12,561 nt of DNA from an uncultured Selenomonadales bacterium (GCA_937910665.1 CALEPR010000118.1:1-12561), one strand, 5' to 3'; positions 1-7,097 are shown, numbered from the stretch's first letter. Notes: a model not told the origin generated them from the letters alone. A program made the numbers and translations.

Positions 1-21
1 AAAAACCGCTCATCGGCGGCT
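1..21 (-). terminator. Intrinsic terminator closing the head operon
   Basis: On the minus strand, six bases after the stop of the last small gene, there is a hairpin with a 6-bp stem (AGCCGC / GCGGTT, one G-U pair) and loop CGATGA. It runs straight into a T tract that reaches the window edge. A close relative of this hairpin lies at 7098-7127. The T tract may continue outside the window, so its full length is unknown. Confidence 0.6.
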
Positions 22-26
22 AAATT

Positions 27-194
27 TTATCCTACAATTTTTTCAATGTCTTCGTGCTTTATAGTATCAGTTTCAATACTGCCATCTTTTTTATCAATGT
101 CGGCTTCATATGCAACTCCTTGCTCCCAAATTTCAACAATGTAGGCTGTTTCGCCCGTTTTAAGTAAAACTTTGTCGTATTCTTGAAGAATCAA
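27..194 (-). CDS. Small DUF4926-like protein, possible immunity partner of the upstream MuF/DUF6883 protein
   Basis: This is a 55-residue acidic protein. I chose the TTG start at 194 because GGAGTGA lies 8 bases before it. The in-frame GTG at 203 would add three residues but overlaps that ribosome site. The pattern EYDKVLLKTGETAYIVEIWE, then GVAYEADI, then an acidic C-terminus (HEDIEKIV) matches what I remember of DUF4926: a small SH3-like beta-barrel beginning L-x-E-Y-D-x-V-x-L and containing a Y-E-A/V-D/E-x-x-D strand. It begins 15 bases after the stop of the MuF head protein and is the last gene before the terminator. From memory, DUF4926 genes often sit next to DUF6883 genes, and the preceding protein ends in a DUF6883-like domain. 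The immunity role is an inference from that pairing. The family call is moderately sure. Confidence 0.6.
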   Translation of the reverse strand: MILQEYDKVLLKTGETAYIVEIWEQGVAYEADIDKKDGSIETDTIKHEDIEKIVG

Positions 195-209
195 AATTCT
201 CACTCCAAA

Positions 210-1658
210 CTACTTTTTGTCTACATAGATAGTAGTCAAGCGCATTTCACCTGTCTTATTATCAATAATCCAGCCTGTTAAAACTTTTGCAGTTTTTCCA
301 TTTTCGCCGACCAGCTCCACAACAATTTGAAAACGTTTACCATAACCTGAATCTGGCTTTTCCACAATCGGAAAATCATTGATATTGCGTTCAATATTTT
401 CAATCAACTTTTCCGCATTACTGAGATTATACCCTAACGCGAGTTCAAATGCTTTTGCTTTGTCTGGACTTTTTCCAGGATTTAAGGCATATTGTGTCAA
501 CTTCGCCATTGGAATATGCGCTTTGCCGAGACCATTTATATTTATACTAACTTTACCATTTGTTGCAACATTATTCAAGTTATTACTTTCGGTAGTGTGA
601 GAAGTATTTTTCCGCCAATCTTCAAGCAAAATTTCTTTCTTGACGTAAACTTTCTGGTAGTCAGTATAATTCATTGCCGACGGAATATCAATATTTTTGC
701 CGCCAACTTTAGCAATTCTTGTGCCTTTCTTGCTTGCTCCTTCAATGAATGGACAAACTGTCGAACGACAACGCGGATGTAACGGCGGATAATTAAAGCC
801 GACTGATTTTTCTTCAAGCAAATAAGTTTCGCCGTCGCGTGTCCTGCACTTCTGACTTGTTCTATTGTCCAGCGTCGCTATAAATTCATACGCCGCAATT
901 TCCGCGTCCTTCATTGAATCAAAATGCGCTTGATTGTTTACAAAATTCATTTCAGTCCGCACAAGCCGAACTGCATTTTTGTAACCGCCTTGCATTTTGT
1001 CTTCAACAATTCGTGACATCTGAGGAATTGATAAGCCGCGATGAACGCCGTTTGCCAATGTGTCTTTCAAAACGCCGTTCAATAATTTTGTATTCGTCCA
1101 AATGCGCTGGCTGAAAGTTTTGCCGCTCCACCTGCTTGCTAAAACTTTTTCGACTGACAAAGTATCAAGTTTGGAAAGCGCAACCGATAAGCCGCCGACT
1201 TTCACCAAGTCAAAAATATTTCTGTAATAATTTTCCTTGTAAGCGTTCGACAAAAAATCTTTCAAACTTTTATCAACGTCGCGCCCGAGTTTATCCAGTT
1301 CCTGCAATGTCTCAGAGTAAAGTTTTTCAAGGCGCGTAATTCGCGGTCGCATTGCCAAAGTATTCAGCTCGCGCTCCAAGCCAACTTCGCCGTCCGAAAT
1401 TTTCTGCAGATATTCCTGCATACTCATTCGCCACTGCTTGTATTCTCGACCTTGCAATAGTTTTCGCGCTTCGTCAAAGTCAAGTCCGTTGTCTTTCGCA
1501 AATGTGCCGTACAATTTCAAAATATCTTCTTGAATTGCGCCAAGTGCTTTTTGATAATGTTTCGACAAATCTTTTTCCACAGTTTCTTGACAGCGATTAT
1601 GCCATTCTTCCTCAAACTTTATCGCTCGCTTTCGCCAATAATTATTCTTCTTCGCCAT
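210..1658 (-). CDS. MuF-family minor head protein with C-terminal DUF6883-like toxin-type domain
   Basis: This is a 482-residue phage head morphogenesis protein (SPP1 gp7 / Mu F family), normally a minor internal head protein bound to the portal. I chose ATG 1658 because GAGG lies 6 bases upstream; the ATG at 1670 has no ribosome site. Residues 1-220 are helical, with many charged residues. The MuF domain covers about 225-300, with the hallmarks LVRTE (near 234), TLDNRTSQKCR (near 264, DG following) and PPLHPRCRS (near 290-297). A linker rich in N, T and S (about 345-370) leads to a separate C-terminal domain, about 371-482. There HIPMAKLTQYALNP, KAKAFELALGY, the pair YGKRF and VLTGWII, and a final TTIY follow the layout I know for DUF6883. 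Phage MuF proteins with C-terminal polymorphic toxin domains are a known class. The gene overlaps the portal gene by 17 bases. Confidence 0.93.
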   Translation of the reverse strand: MAKKNNYWRKRAIKFEEEWHNRCQETVEKDLSKHYQKALGAIQEDILKLYGTFAKDNGLDFDEARKLLQGREYKQWRMSMQEYLQKISDGEVGLERELNTLAMRPRITRLEKLYSETLQELDKLGRDVDKSLKDFLSNAYKENYYRNIFDLVKVGGLSVALSKLDTLSVEKVLASRWSGKTFSQRIWTNTKLLNGVLKDTLANGVHRGLSIPQMSRIVEDKMQGGYKNAVRLVRTEMNFVNNQAHFDSMKDAEIAAYEFIATLDNRTSQKCRTRDGETYLLEEKSVGFNYPPLHPRCRSTVCPFIEGASKKGTRIAKVGGKNIDIPSAMNYTDYQKVYVKKEILLEDWRKNTSHTTESNNLNNVATNGKVSININGLGKAHIPMAKLTQYALNPGKSPDKAKAFELALGYNLSNAEKLIENIERNINDFPIVEKPDSGYGKRFQIVVELVGENGKTAKVLTGWIIDNKTGEMRLTTIYVDKK

Positions 1659-2967
1659 AGCCGACCTCATCGCGCAGAATTGCGTCTGATTCTTCTTGCT
1701 CGCGCTTCAATTCCTCAATTTCGGCTACCGGGTCTTCGATAAAAGGCAAAAGCGACAAGCGGCGTTTCTGACTGATTATGCCGTCCAAATCCTTTACTAT
1801 TTGCGCCTGTTCTTGAATATTTGCAGGAATATTCGCGGTAAAAGTAACTTCAACGTCGCGAAAATCAATCGCCGCAATGCTTTTGGTTTTCAACATTCCG
1901 CTGATTAACTCAATGCGCCTTTGCAGTGCCTTTTTAAATTCGCGCTCTTTGCGACTGCGTATTTGTTCCAAGCCAATCAGTTTGTACTTAATCGCCACGC
2001 CTGACGCATTGCCAGCAAAATTTGTGTCCGACATATCCGGCACATTTGAAAATTTGTGAATATCTGTCTGCAAGCGATTTTTCAAATTTTCAATATAAGT
2101 GTCGTTGAGATTTTTAATCAGCCATTCCGCGCCGCCCTTATCGTCGTCGAACTCCAGGATTTTGTTGTTGCGCATTTCTCGGATATTTTCTTCATCTAAG
2201 TCGCCGAAACCGCGCAATATCATATAACACTCCGTGAAATCCATTAAATCATCGAGCGAAAGACTTTGCGCCATATTGTAAGCGTCCACCAGCGTCAAAA
2301 TATTTTCAAAATCGCCGCGTCTTTGCTTGTTGTTCGGATATTCGATTATCGGCACGTCGTCAAAATAGTGCGGTTTGCTGTCTATCAGCGTAAATCTTCC
2401 TGCGTTGTAGTCGTAATATCTGATTTCCTTGTCGTCGTAAATTTCCACAAATTCTTGATAAGTCGCGCCATCGAAACTGTAAACGCGATAATGGCGAATC
2501 GCGCAAATAATATTTTCTTCCAACGTCGCGTCGCAAACCAAAATCATTTCTTCGCTCGGTATTGATTTAAATCTGATTTCAGCGTCCGTGTCTGTGTACA
2601 ATATTTCAAAACTTTCACCTGTGATTGACGCTTCCTCCGCCAGTTCCAAATTGTGCGCCGATTCATCATTGTAGCGAAAAATTTCAAGCAAAATGTCTAA
2701 TTTATCCTGCGACTTTGCTTGCGTTGTATATGCTACTGGCTTTCCAATAAAAAATCCTGTCGACATATCTGAAATGTACGAACAGAAATTTGAAACTATT
2801 TTATTATTAGGTGCGCCGTTCGGTCTGCCTATTTTTCTTAAAACATCGTGCTTGCCGACGTAATAATTTTTCAACTTGATTTTGCGCCGATAATCTTGCT
2901 CGTGCGTCGTCAAAATTTGCTGAAAATCTCGCAAGTCTAAATTTGTTTTGTTTGTTAAAATTTTCAT
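1642..2967 (-). CDS. Portal protein, SPP1 gp6 family
   Basis: This 441-residue portal protein would form the dodecameric channel at one head vertex, through which DNA enters and leaves. ATG 2967 is preferred because GGAG lies 7 bases upstream; a GTG at 2973 is too close to that site. Recognisable portal features include the N-terminal segment with YRRKIKLKNYYVGKHDVL, then a region like NKIVSNFCSYISDMSTGFFIGKP split over residues 57-80, then PIIEYPNNKQRRGDFENI in the middle, and VPDMSDTNFAGNASGVAIKYKL near 310-330, which is typical of the Phage_prot_Gp6 family. The C-terminus is acidic (DEVGYGEEE). Length is normal for the family. It starts 2 bases after the terminase stop and overlaps the MuF gene, the standard terminase-portal-MuF order of SPP1-like phages. 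Confidence 0.95.
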   Translation of the reverse strand: MKILTNKTNLDLRDFQQILTTHEQDYRRKIKLKNYYVGKHDVLRKIGRPNGAPNNKIVSNFCSYISDMSTGFFIGKPVAYTTQAKSQDKLDILLEIFRYNDESAHNLELAEEASITGESFEILYTDTDAEIRFKSIPSEEMILVCDATLEENIICAIRHYRVYSFDGATYQEFVEIYDDKEIRYYDYNAGRFTLIDSKPHYFDDVPIIEYPNNKQRRGDFENILTLVDAYNMAQSLSLDDLMDFTECYMILRGFGDLDEENIREMRNNKILEFDDDKGGAEWLIKNLNDTYIENLKNRLQTDIHKFSNVPDMSDTNFAGNASGVAIKYKLIGLEQIRSRKEREFKKALQRRIELISGMLKTKSIAAIDFRDVEVTFTANIPANIQEQAQIVKDLDGIISQKRRLSLLPFIEDPVAEIEELKREQEESDAILRDEVGYGEEE

Positions 2968-2969
2968 AA

Positions 2970-4373
2970 TCACACTCCGAATAAATCACGGCTTAAAGAT
3001 TTTGTTCTTGCATAAGCCACAGCTGAAAATGCGTCACTTGCCGCGTCAACTTGGTCGTCGTGCAATGCGTCTGGAAATCCTTCAAGTTCATCAAGAAACG
3101 CTCCATTCCAGTTTCCTTCCAATAAAAGCACGTTGCCTTGTTGCCACTGCGCCGCGAACGGTTCGGCTCGCGTTATTTTACTTCCGCTGACGGTTTTGCT
3201 TTTGACATTGAATCCTGCCAAATTGCGGATATAACTTTGCGCCTGTTCCTTACCTGCTTGCCCCGGGTCTTGCGGTATTAAAATTTTTTTGCAACCATAC
3301 TCAGCCTTGTCAGTTTCAGCTGTACTTTTGACAATCGCACGAACGTTAGCCGCGTTTGCCGCTATTCTTTTCACGTCCAAAACTATGTATTGTCCGTTCT
3401 TCATTCGCGCCATTAAAACTCCAGCTGTCCTGTCTGGATTTTTATTTGCAAAATTTATTTCAGTCGCCGCCAAATCCCACGCTCGCACGATTGCTATCAA
3501 TTCATCCGGCACTGTTTTCACGATTCGCGTTTGCTCAGTTTTGAAGTACAATCCTGCCGCAGGACGAATTTTCCAATTTCCGCGCAAAAGTCTTTCCTTC
3601 TCGACAAGCGACAACGCTTTTAAACTCGAAAGATAAGTCGGATTAGCTTTCAATAAAATTTTATTATCATAAACGCTCGAAGAAATAAACGTCGCTGTTT
3701 TGCAATCCTGCGGAAATATTTCTTCGTCCGAAATTTCATTTGCCTTTTCGCAAACTTCAGCTCGTGAATTGCCCCAAACAACATTTCCGTCGCCGCTCCG
3801 ATAAAAGGCACGAACAACTCCGCTCCGCTCTGGTATCGCATACCCTGTTTCCGAATTTATCCACCAGCCGATAAAATTTCTTACCCAAGAATCTGAATCT
3901 GGATTGCACGTCGCTCGCACAAACGGCTCTACTCCGCAAATTGAACGATTCCTCGACAGCATATAGAAAAATGTAAATTCGCTGAAATGTGTCAACTCAT
4001 CAAAGCCTAAAAAACAAATTTGACTGCCTTGCCAAGCATAAACATCAGTCTCACGCGAAAGATAATCAAACGCCAATGTTGACTTGCCGTCGAAATTCCA
4101 ACTGTATTTCGGAGAACGCAACGCTCGTGCGCCTTTGATTCCGCCGTACATTTGCAATGATGTATCCCACAAGCCTCCTGCCGCCGCTACTTGCGTGTAA
4201 TTTTTTCTAAAAATCACCGCGTTAAATCCCGGCACATTTTTATAGCGCAAAGGCTCAAGCAAAAGCGCATAAGTTTTGCCGCCTCCTGCCGCTCCGCCAA
4301 ATATCACTATATCTGCACAGGATTTTGCAAATTCTCTTTGCGGTCCGAGTTGGGGTCTTAAAATATTTTTCAT
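2970..4373 (-). CDS. terL: Terminase large subunit (ATPase and nuclease)
   Basis: This 467-residue DNA-packaging motor subunit hydrolyses ATP to pump DNA into the prohead and cuts the concatemer. The ATPase half shows Walker A GGAAGGGKT at residues 26-34, Walker B hydrophobics ending in FDE at 124-126, and the coupling motif ATCNP at 154-158. The RNase H-like nuclease half shows RAWDLA with its first acidic residue near 299, and a late acidic cluster HDDQVDAASDA near 440. Length is complete for the family. Its ATG overlaps the stop of the upstream small-subunit-like gene as ATGA, and its TGA lies 2 bases before the portal ATG, so translation of the three genes is probably coupled. No frameshift or missing catalytic motif is seen. 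Confidence 0.97.
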   Translation of the reverse strand: MKNILRPQLGPQREFAKSCADIVIFGGAAGGGKTYALLLEPLRYKNVPGFNAVIFRKNYTQVAAAGGLWDTSLQMYGGIKGARALRSPKYSWNFDGKSTLAFDYLSRETDVYAWQGSQICFLGFDELTHFSEFTFFYMLSRNRSICGVEPFVRATCNPDSDSWVRNFIGWWINSETGYAIPERSGVVRAFYRSGDGNVVWGNSRAEVCEKANEISDEEIFPQDCKTATFISSSVYDNKILLKANPTYLSSLKALSLVEKERLLRGNWKIRPAAGLYFKTEQTRIVKTVPDELIAIVRAWDLAATEINFANKNPDRTAGVLMARMKNGQYIVLDVKRIAANAANVRAIVKSTAETDKAEYGCKKILIPQDPGQAGKEQAQSYIRNLAGFNVKSKTVSGSKITRAEPFAAQWQQGNVLLLEGNWNGAFLDELEGFPDALHDDQVDAASDAFSAVAYARTKSLSRDLFGV

Positions 4374-4834
4374 AGTTTTGGATCCTTTTCAGGTAGTTCA
4401 ATAATCACGTCATCTTCTACAGAATTTTCTTCAACATTTGTCACGCCGAGTTTTTCCAAAAGCGACCAATGCGCCTGTAGTGCCGCGTGATACATTTCAT
4501 TCAGCGACTTCACCGACGCTTTCGTCAAATCTTTTTGATTCAATCCGTCCGCCGCCTTCGCTTGAAAATTCTGCAGGTCTTTCAGTTGCCTTTTAAAAGT
4601 TTTGGATAATTTTTGTTTTTCTTGTTTCCGAAGTTCTTCAAGCAACGAATTATCCCAAGCTATAGCGCGATTTTTCCAATCATATTCTTTTGCCCAGCGT
4701 TTTATCAAAGTCAAACTTTTAGATAACTTTTCGGCAACTTTCGGATAATTCCGCTCATCAAGTTCAAGATAAATTTTAAACGCAGAAAAAGCCGCGTCCG
4801 ATTCCTTCTCTAATCGCTCCCACGCATTTTTCAT
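4370..4834 (-). CDS. Terminase small subunit-like protein, second copy
   Basis: A 154-residue protein. Its N-terminal third looks like the HTH domain of a phage terminase small subunit, which recognises the packaging site on viral DNA. It begins with WERLEKESDAAFSAFKIYLEL, followed by VAEKLSKSLTLIKRWAKEYDW and NRAIAWD (residues 1-62), a pattern familiar from terminase small subunits of low-GC phages. A basic, helical middle follows, and the end is acidic (DDVIIELPEKDPKL). It has the same architecture as the gene immediately upstream, including the W-E-R start, R-W-x-K-x-Y-D-W, W-D and the IIELP tail, so the two are paralogues. AGGAGG lies just before the ATG. It is directly followed by the large subunit with an ATGA overlap, so this copy is the best candidate for the working small subunit. 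Confidence 0.8.
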   Translation of the reverse strand: MKNAWERLEKESDAAFSAFKIYLELDERNYPKVAEKLSKSLTLIKRWAKEYDWKNRAIAWDNSLLEELRKQEKQKLSKTFKRQLKDLQNFQAKAADGLNQKDLTKASVKSLNEMYHAALQAHWSLLEKLGVTNVEENSVEDDVIIELPEKDPKL

Positions 4835-4847
4835 CTGCCTCCTCTCC

Positions 4848-5321
4848 TTAAATTTCTTTATTTTTTGGTGGCAATTCTATTATCGTTACATCTTCAAATT
4901 CGTCATTAAATTTTTGCTCCAAATCCAACTTTCGCGCTGTGCGCTCAATTTCTACTCCGACGCTGATTGCATTGACCACACTCGGCAGAGATTTTATTGA
5001 AACATTTTCAAAGTCGATGTTCTGTATTGCTTTCGCGGCTTTCGCTTGTAGCATTTTGCCAATGTTTATTTGCACTTCAAGCATTTTTGCATATTCCTCA
5101 GCCGCTTTTTGTGCCGCCTTTTCAGAAATTTCTTTATCCCAAGCGTCCGCTCGATTCTGCCAATCATATTTTTTCGACCATCGCCGAATTAAATCGTAAC
5201 TTTTTTGTAACTTTTCTGCTACTGCAATTAAAGTTCGTCCTGCGCCTAAATCGCGATAAATGCAAAACGCTTCATACGCCTTGAAACTTTCTTTTCCCTG
5301 CCGCTCCCATAATTTTTTCAC
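4848..5321 (-). CDS. Terminase small subunit-like protein, first copy
   Basis: A 157-residue paralogue of the next gene. Residues 1-65 hold the putative DNA-binding HTH (WERQGKESFKAYEAFCIYRD, then VAEKLQKSYDLIRRWSKKYDW and NRADAWD). The middle is alanine- and lysine-rich and probably coiled (AAQKAAEEYAKMLEVQ). The end FEDVTIIELPPKNKEI resembles that of its neighbour. Translation probably begins at GTG 5321, which overlaps the TGA of the methyltransferase gene (GTGA). The ribosome site there is poor, so coupled re-initiation is likely. The 13-base gap to the second copy holds a good ribosome site. It could be a second small-subunit isoform, a decoy, or a duplicated DNA-binding protein used for regulation. 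Terminase-related is fairly sure; the division of labour is not known. Confidence 0.75.
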   Translation of the reverse strand: MKKLWERQGKESFKAYEAFCIYRDLGAGRTLIAVAEKLQKSYDLIRRWSKKYDWQNRADAWDKEISEKAAQKAAEEYAKMLEVQINIGKMLQAKAAKAIQNIDFENVSIKSLPSVVNAISVGVEIERTARKLDLEQKFNDEFEDVTIIELPPKNKEI

Positions 5322-6559
5322 TTTTGCCGTTCAGCGTAGAAGATATTCTTGCCTTCGCGTTCCACAAAAATATTTTCGTGACTGCCGACTTCCGCCGCAT
5401 ATCTTTCAACGGCTACGTCGATAAATTTCGGTTCAAGTTCAATTCCATAGCAAATGCGATTTAATTTTTCGCAAGCAATCAAGGTTGACGCAGAGCCTAA
5501 AAAGCTGTCCAACACTAAGCCGTTTGCCTTCGTACTTTGTTTTATCAAATACGCCAACAAGGAAACCGGCTTGCTTGACGGATGTCCGTAGCCTTCGACT
5601 TGCGAGCTTTTTGTTCTCGCAAATTCAAACACTGTGGTCTGCTTTTGGTCGCCGTACCAATTATGCTTGCCGTCTTTGCGCCAACCAAAAATTATCGGTT
5701 CGTGAATGTATTTCCAATCAGTCCGCGTCAAAACTAAGCTGTCTTTCTTCCAAACAAGTCCTGCACCAACTTTAAATCCTGCGTCTTCAAATGCGTCGTG
5801 AAATATTCTTGCCTTCGCCGTCGCATAAAATACATAAATTGACGCGTCTTTTGTCATCGCCGAGTGAAAATTTCCAAAAACTTTTTTCAAAAATTCGTAG
5901 CCGTCTTTGTCGTTCAAATCGTCATTTGCAATTTTTCCTGAACTGCTTTCAAGATTTACAAAATACGGCGGATCTGTGCAAACTAAATTTACTTTCGCGT
6001 CGCCTAAAAGTTTTTGATAAGTTTCCGGCAAGGTTGAATCGCCACAAATTATTTTATGTTTGCCGAGCGTCCAAATATCTCCGACTTTTGACTTGCACGG
6101 CTTTTGCAATTCTTCTTCAATGTCAAAATTATCTTCCTTAATCTCGACTTCTTCATTAAAAATATTTCCAATTTCTGAATCATCAAAACCTGTAAATGAA
6201 ATATCAAAATCCAAGTCCTTCAGATTTTCCAATTCGATTTTCAAAATTTCTTCGTCCCAGTCCGCGTCAAGTGCAAGTCTATTGTCAGCTAAAATGTACG
6301 CTTTTTTCTGCGCTTCAGTCAAATGCTCCACAAACACGCAAGGAATTTCAGAAATATTTTCTGCCTTTGCCGCCATATATCTGCCGTGTCCGGCTATTAT
6401 TCCAAAATTTTTGTCTACAAGCACTGGATTTATAAATCCAAACTCGCGGAGCGATGAACGCAATTTATTTATCTGTTCCGGTGAATGTGTCCGCGCATTG
6501 TTCGCGTATGGAATAAGTTTTTCAATCGCCACAAGTTGCATTTCCGTCGTCGTCTTCAT
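5318..6559 (-). CDS. ParB-like nuclease domain fused to an N4/N6 DNA methyltransferase
   Basis: This 413-residue protein has two parts. Residues 1 to about 95 form a ParB/Srx-like domain (VAIEKLIPYANNARTHS, then GFINPVLVD and IIAGHGRYMAA near 55). Residues about 160-410 form an S-adenosylmethionine-dependent amino-methyltransferase with motif IV DPPY near 197 and, later, motif I in the form DSFLGSAS near 354. Motif IV before motif I means the beta class (N4-cytosine or N6-adenine). It would methylate phage or host DNA, and the target site cannot be read from sequence. Many temperate phages of low-GC hosts carry such fusions beside their terminase genes, with no restriction enzyme partner, as here. 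GGAGG lies 4 bases before the ATG. A terminator sits directly in front of that ribosome site. Its end overlaps the terminase small-subunit-like gene. Confidence 0.95.
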   Translation of the reverse strand: MKTTTEMQLVAIEKLIPYANNARTHSPEQINKLRSSLREFGFINPVLVDKNFGIIAGHGRYMAAKAENISEIPCVFVEHLTEAQKKAYILADNRLALDADWDEEILKIELENLKDLDFDISFTGFDDSEIGNIFNEEVEIKEDNFDIEEELQKPCKSKVGDIWTLGKHKIICGDSTLPETYQKLLGDAKVNLVCTDPPYFVNLESSSGKIANDDLNDKDGYEFLKKVFGNFHSAMTKDASIYVFYATAKARIFHDAFEDAGFKVGAGLVWKKDSLVLTRTDWKYIHEPIIFGWRKDGKHNWYGDQKQTTVFEFARTKSSQVEGYGHPSSKPVSLLAYLIKQSTKANGLVLDSFLGSASTLIACEKLNRICYGIELEPKFIDVAVERYAAEVGSHENIFVEREGKNIFYAERQK

Positions 6560-6571
6560 TTTTCCTCCAAT

Positions 6572-6592
6572 AAAAAAACTCCCGAAGGAGTT
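6572..6592 (-). terminator. Strong intrinsic terminator directly before the packaging operon
   Basis: On the minus strand the stem AACTCC / GGAGTT closes a TTCG tetraloop and is followed by seven T. This is a textbook intrinsic terminator. It lies after the ribbon-helix-helix reading frame and only 6 bases before the GGAGG of the methyltransferase gene. I see no obvious promoter between the two, so late transcription probably has to read through it. Confidence 0.88.
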
Positions 6593-6603
6593 AAATTATT
6601 TAC

Positions 6604-6766
6604 TTATTTTTTCAAATCTGAATTTAAATCTTTGTTGGCATCGTCAGTAGCATTTAATAACAATTTTTCTACCATAGCAGAAAGGCTTAAACTTTCATCT
6701 ATTGCTTGCTTTTTAGCCGCTTTTACAACTTTTTCGTCAAGTGTAAAAGTATATCGTTTTTTTCAT
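6604..6766 (-). pseudogene. Ribbon-helix-helix (CopG/Arc-like) gene with a one-base frameshift in a poly-A run
   Basis: Reading the minus strand from ATG 6766 gives M-K-K-T-I-Y and a quick stop. If one A of the seven-A run at 6757-6763 is skipped, a 53-residue protein appears: MKKRYTFTLDEKVVKAAKKQ, AIDESLSLSAMVEKLLLN, then a polar tail ending LKK. That is a classic ribbon-helix-helix DNA-binding fold: a short basic beta strand (RYTFTLDE), then two helices. No ATG, GTG or TTG in the good frame lies before the strand, so the frame cannot start by itself. GAGAG lies 8 bases before the ATG. The gene is therefore broken, or needs slippage or +1 frameshifting, or the read has a homopolymer error. 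Its function would be repression of a nearby promoter or an antitoxin role. The ATG lies about 50 bases from the start of the divergent toxin transcript. Confidence 0.75.
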
Positions 6767-6782
6767 TGTTATCAGCTCTCAT

Positions 6783-6810
6783 TTGCAAATAGTTTCTCAT
6801 GTGATATAAT
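6783..6810 (+). promoter_or_regulatory. Promoter of the small membrane toxin gene
   Basis: A TTGCAA -35 at 6783-6788 is separated by 16 bases from a perfect TATAAT at 6805-6810, with an extended -10 TG one base before it. Transcription should start near 6817 and leave a leader of about 45 bases before the toxin ATG at 6864. It overlaps the region just upstream of the divergent ribbon-helix-helix frame, a natural place for an operator. Confidence 0.7.
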
Positions 6811-6863
6811 TCGCAGAGCGGTTGATATTTTGGCACGACCTCTGTGGAAAGGAGGAAATGCCA

Positions 6864-6965
6864 ATGGCGACGTTTGAATTTTACACTCTACTTGTTTCGG
6901 CGAGTTGCCTTGTTGTTGCAACAGGTGCGCTTGTCATTTCGGCTTTGCAGTATCTTAAAAATTAA
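6864..6965 (+). CDS. Small hydrophobic peptide, type I toxin of the holin-like toxin family
   Basis: This is the only convincing plus-strand gene in the window: 33 residues, MATFEFYTLLVSASCLVVAT followed by GALVISALQYLKN. It has one transmembrane segment (about residues 7-29), a short polar N-terminus with F-E near the start, and a basic C-terminus (LKN). This is the make-up of the holin-like type I toxins of Gram-positive bacteria (TxpA/BsrG-like and Hol-Tox peptides), which damage the membrane when their antisense RNA is lost. AAAGGAGG is perfectly spaced (8 bases) to ATG 6864. An ATG at 6858 would add two residues but is too close to the ribosome site. It has its own plus promoter and is followed by a minus-strand antisense RNA gene reading towards its 3' end, as in the TxpA/RatA arrangement. 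The size and context make the call, since family assignment by sequence is hard at this length. Confidence 0.72.
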   Translation: MATFEFYTLLVSASCLVVATGALVISALQYLKN

Positions 6966-6985
6966 AAAATCCGCTTGCAAGCGGA
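6964..6985 (-). terminator. Terminator of the antisense RNA
   Basis: The perfect palindrome TCCGCTTGCAAGCGGA (6970-6985) forms a 6-bp stem with loop TGCA. On the minus strand it is followed by TTTTTT and then AATTTTT. On the plus strand no T tract follows, so it works only in the antisense direction and does not stop the toxin mRNA. Confidence 0.82.
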
Positions 6986-7057
6986 AGAAATCAAAATGAA
7001 CGAAATACAAAACAAACAGAGCAAGTGATTTGAAATATCAATCGCTTATTTTTTTGT
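6964..7057 (-). ncRNA. Antisense RNA antitoxin of the type I module
   Basis: A predicted RNA of about 94 nt. A consensus promoter (7064-7092) fires on the minus strand with a start near A7057. No start codon with a ribosome site follows, and a perfect hairpin with six T (6964-6985) ends the RNA exactly at the stop codon of the plus-strand toxin. The toxin mRNA has no T-tract terminator before about 7125, so its 3' untranslated part would be complementary to the whole RNA. Overlap with the toxin's 3' end is the pattern of RatA and SR4. The RNA would bind the toxin mRNA and promote its decay or block its translation. The promoter and terminator are seen; the antitoxin role is inferred. Confidence 0.72.
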
Positions 7058-7063
7058 GCAAAG

Positions 7064-7092
7064 ATTATAACGGTTTTTCCTTTTCAAGTCAA
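7064..7092 (-). promoter_or_regulatory. Consensus sigma-70-type promoter of the antisense RNA
   Basis: On the minus strand there is TTGACT (7087-7092), a 17-base spacer and a perfect TATAAT (7064-7069). This is the best promoter in the window, and its strength fits an antitoxin RNA made in excess. The spacer contains AAAGG but no start codon follows it. Confidence 0.85.
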
Positions 7093-7097
7093 GATAA

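Noticed and set aside
289..640. Plus-strand frames across the head-protein C-terminal domain
   Set aside because: They have no ribosome sites and low-complexity sequence; the minus strand carries the real gene.
6060..6650. A 196-codon plus-strand open frame opposite the methyltransferase gene
   Set aside because: It is serine/phenylalanine-rich, has no ribosome site, and is antisense to a clear methyltransferase; it is a by-product of codon bias.
6485..6877. A 130-codon plus-strand open frame
   Set aside because: It crosses a terminator, a promoter and the toxin ribosome site in a different frame from the toxin and has no protein-like pattern.
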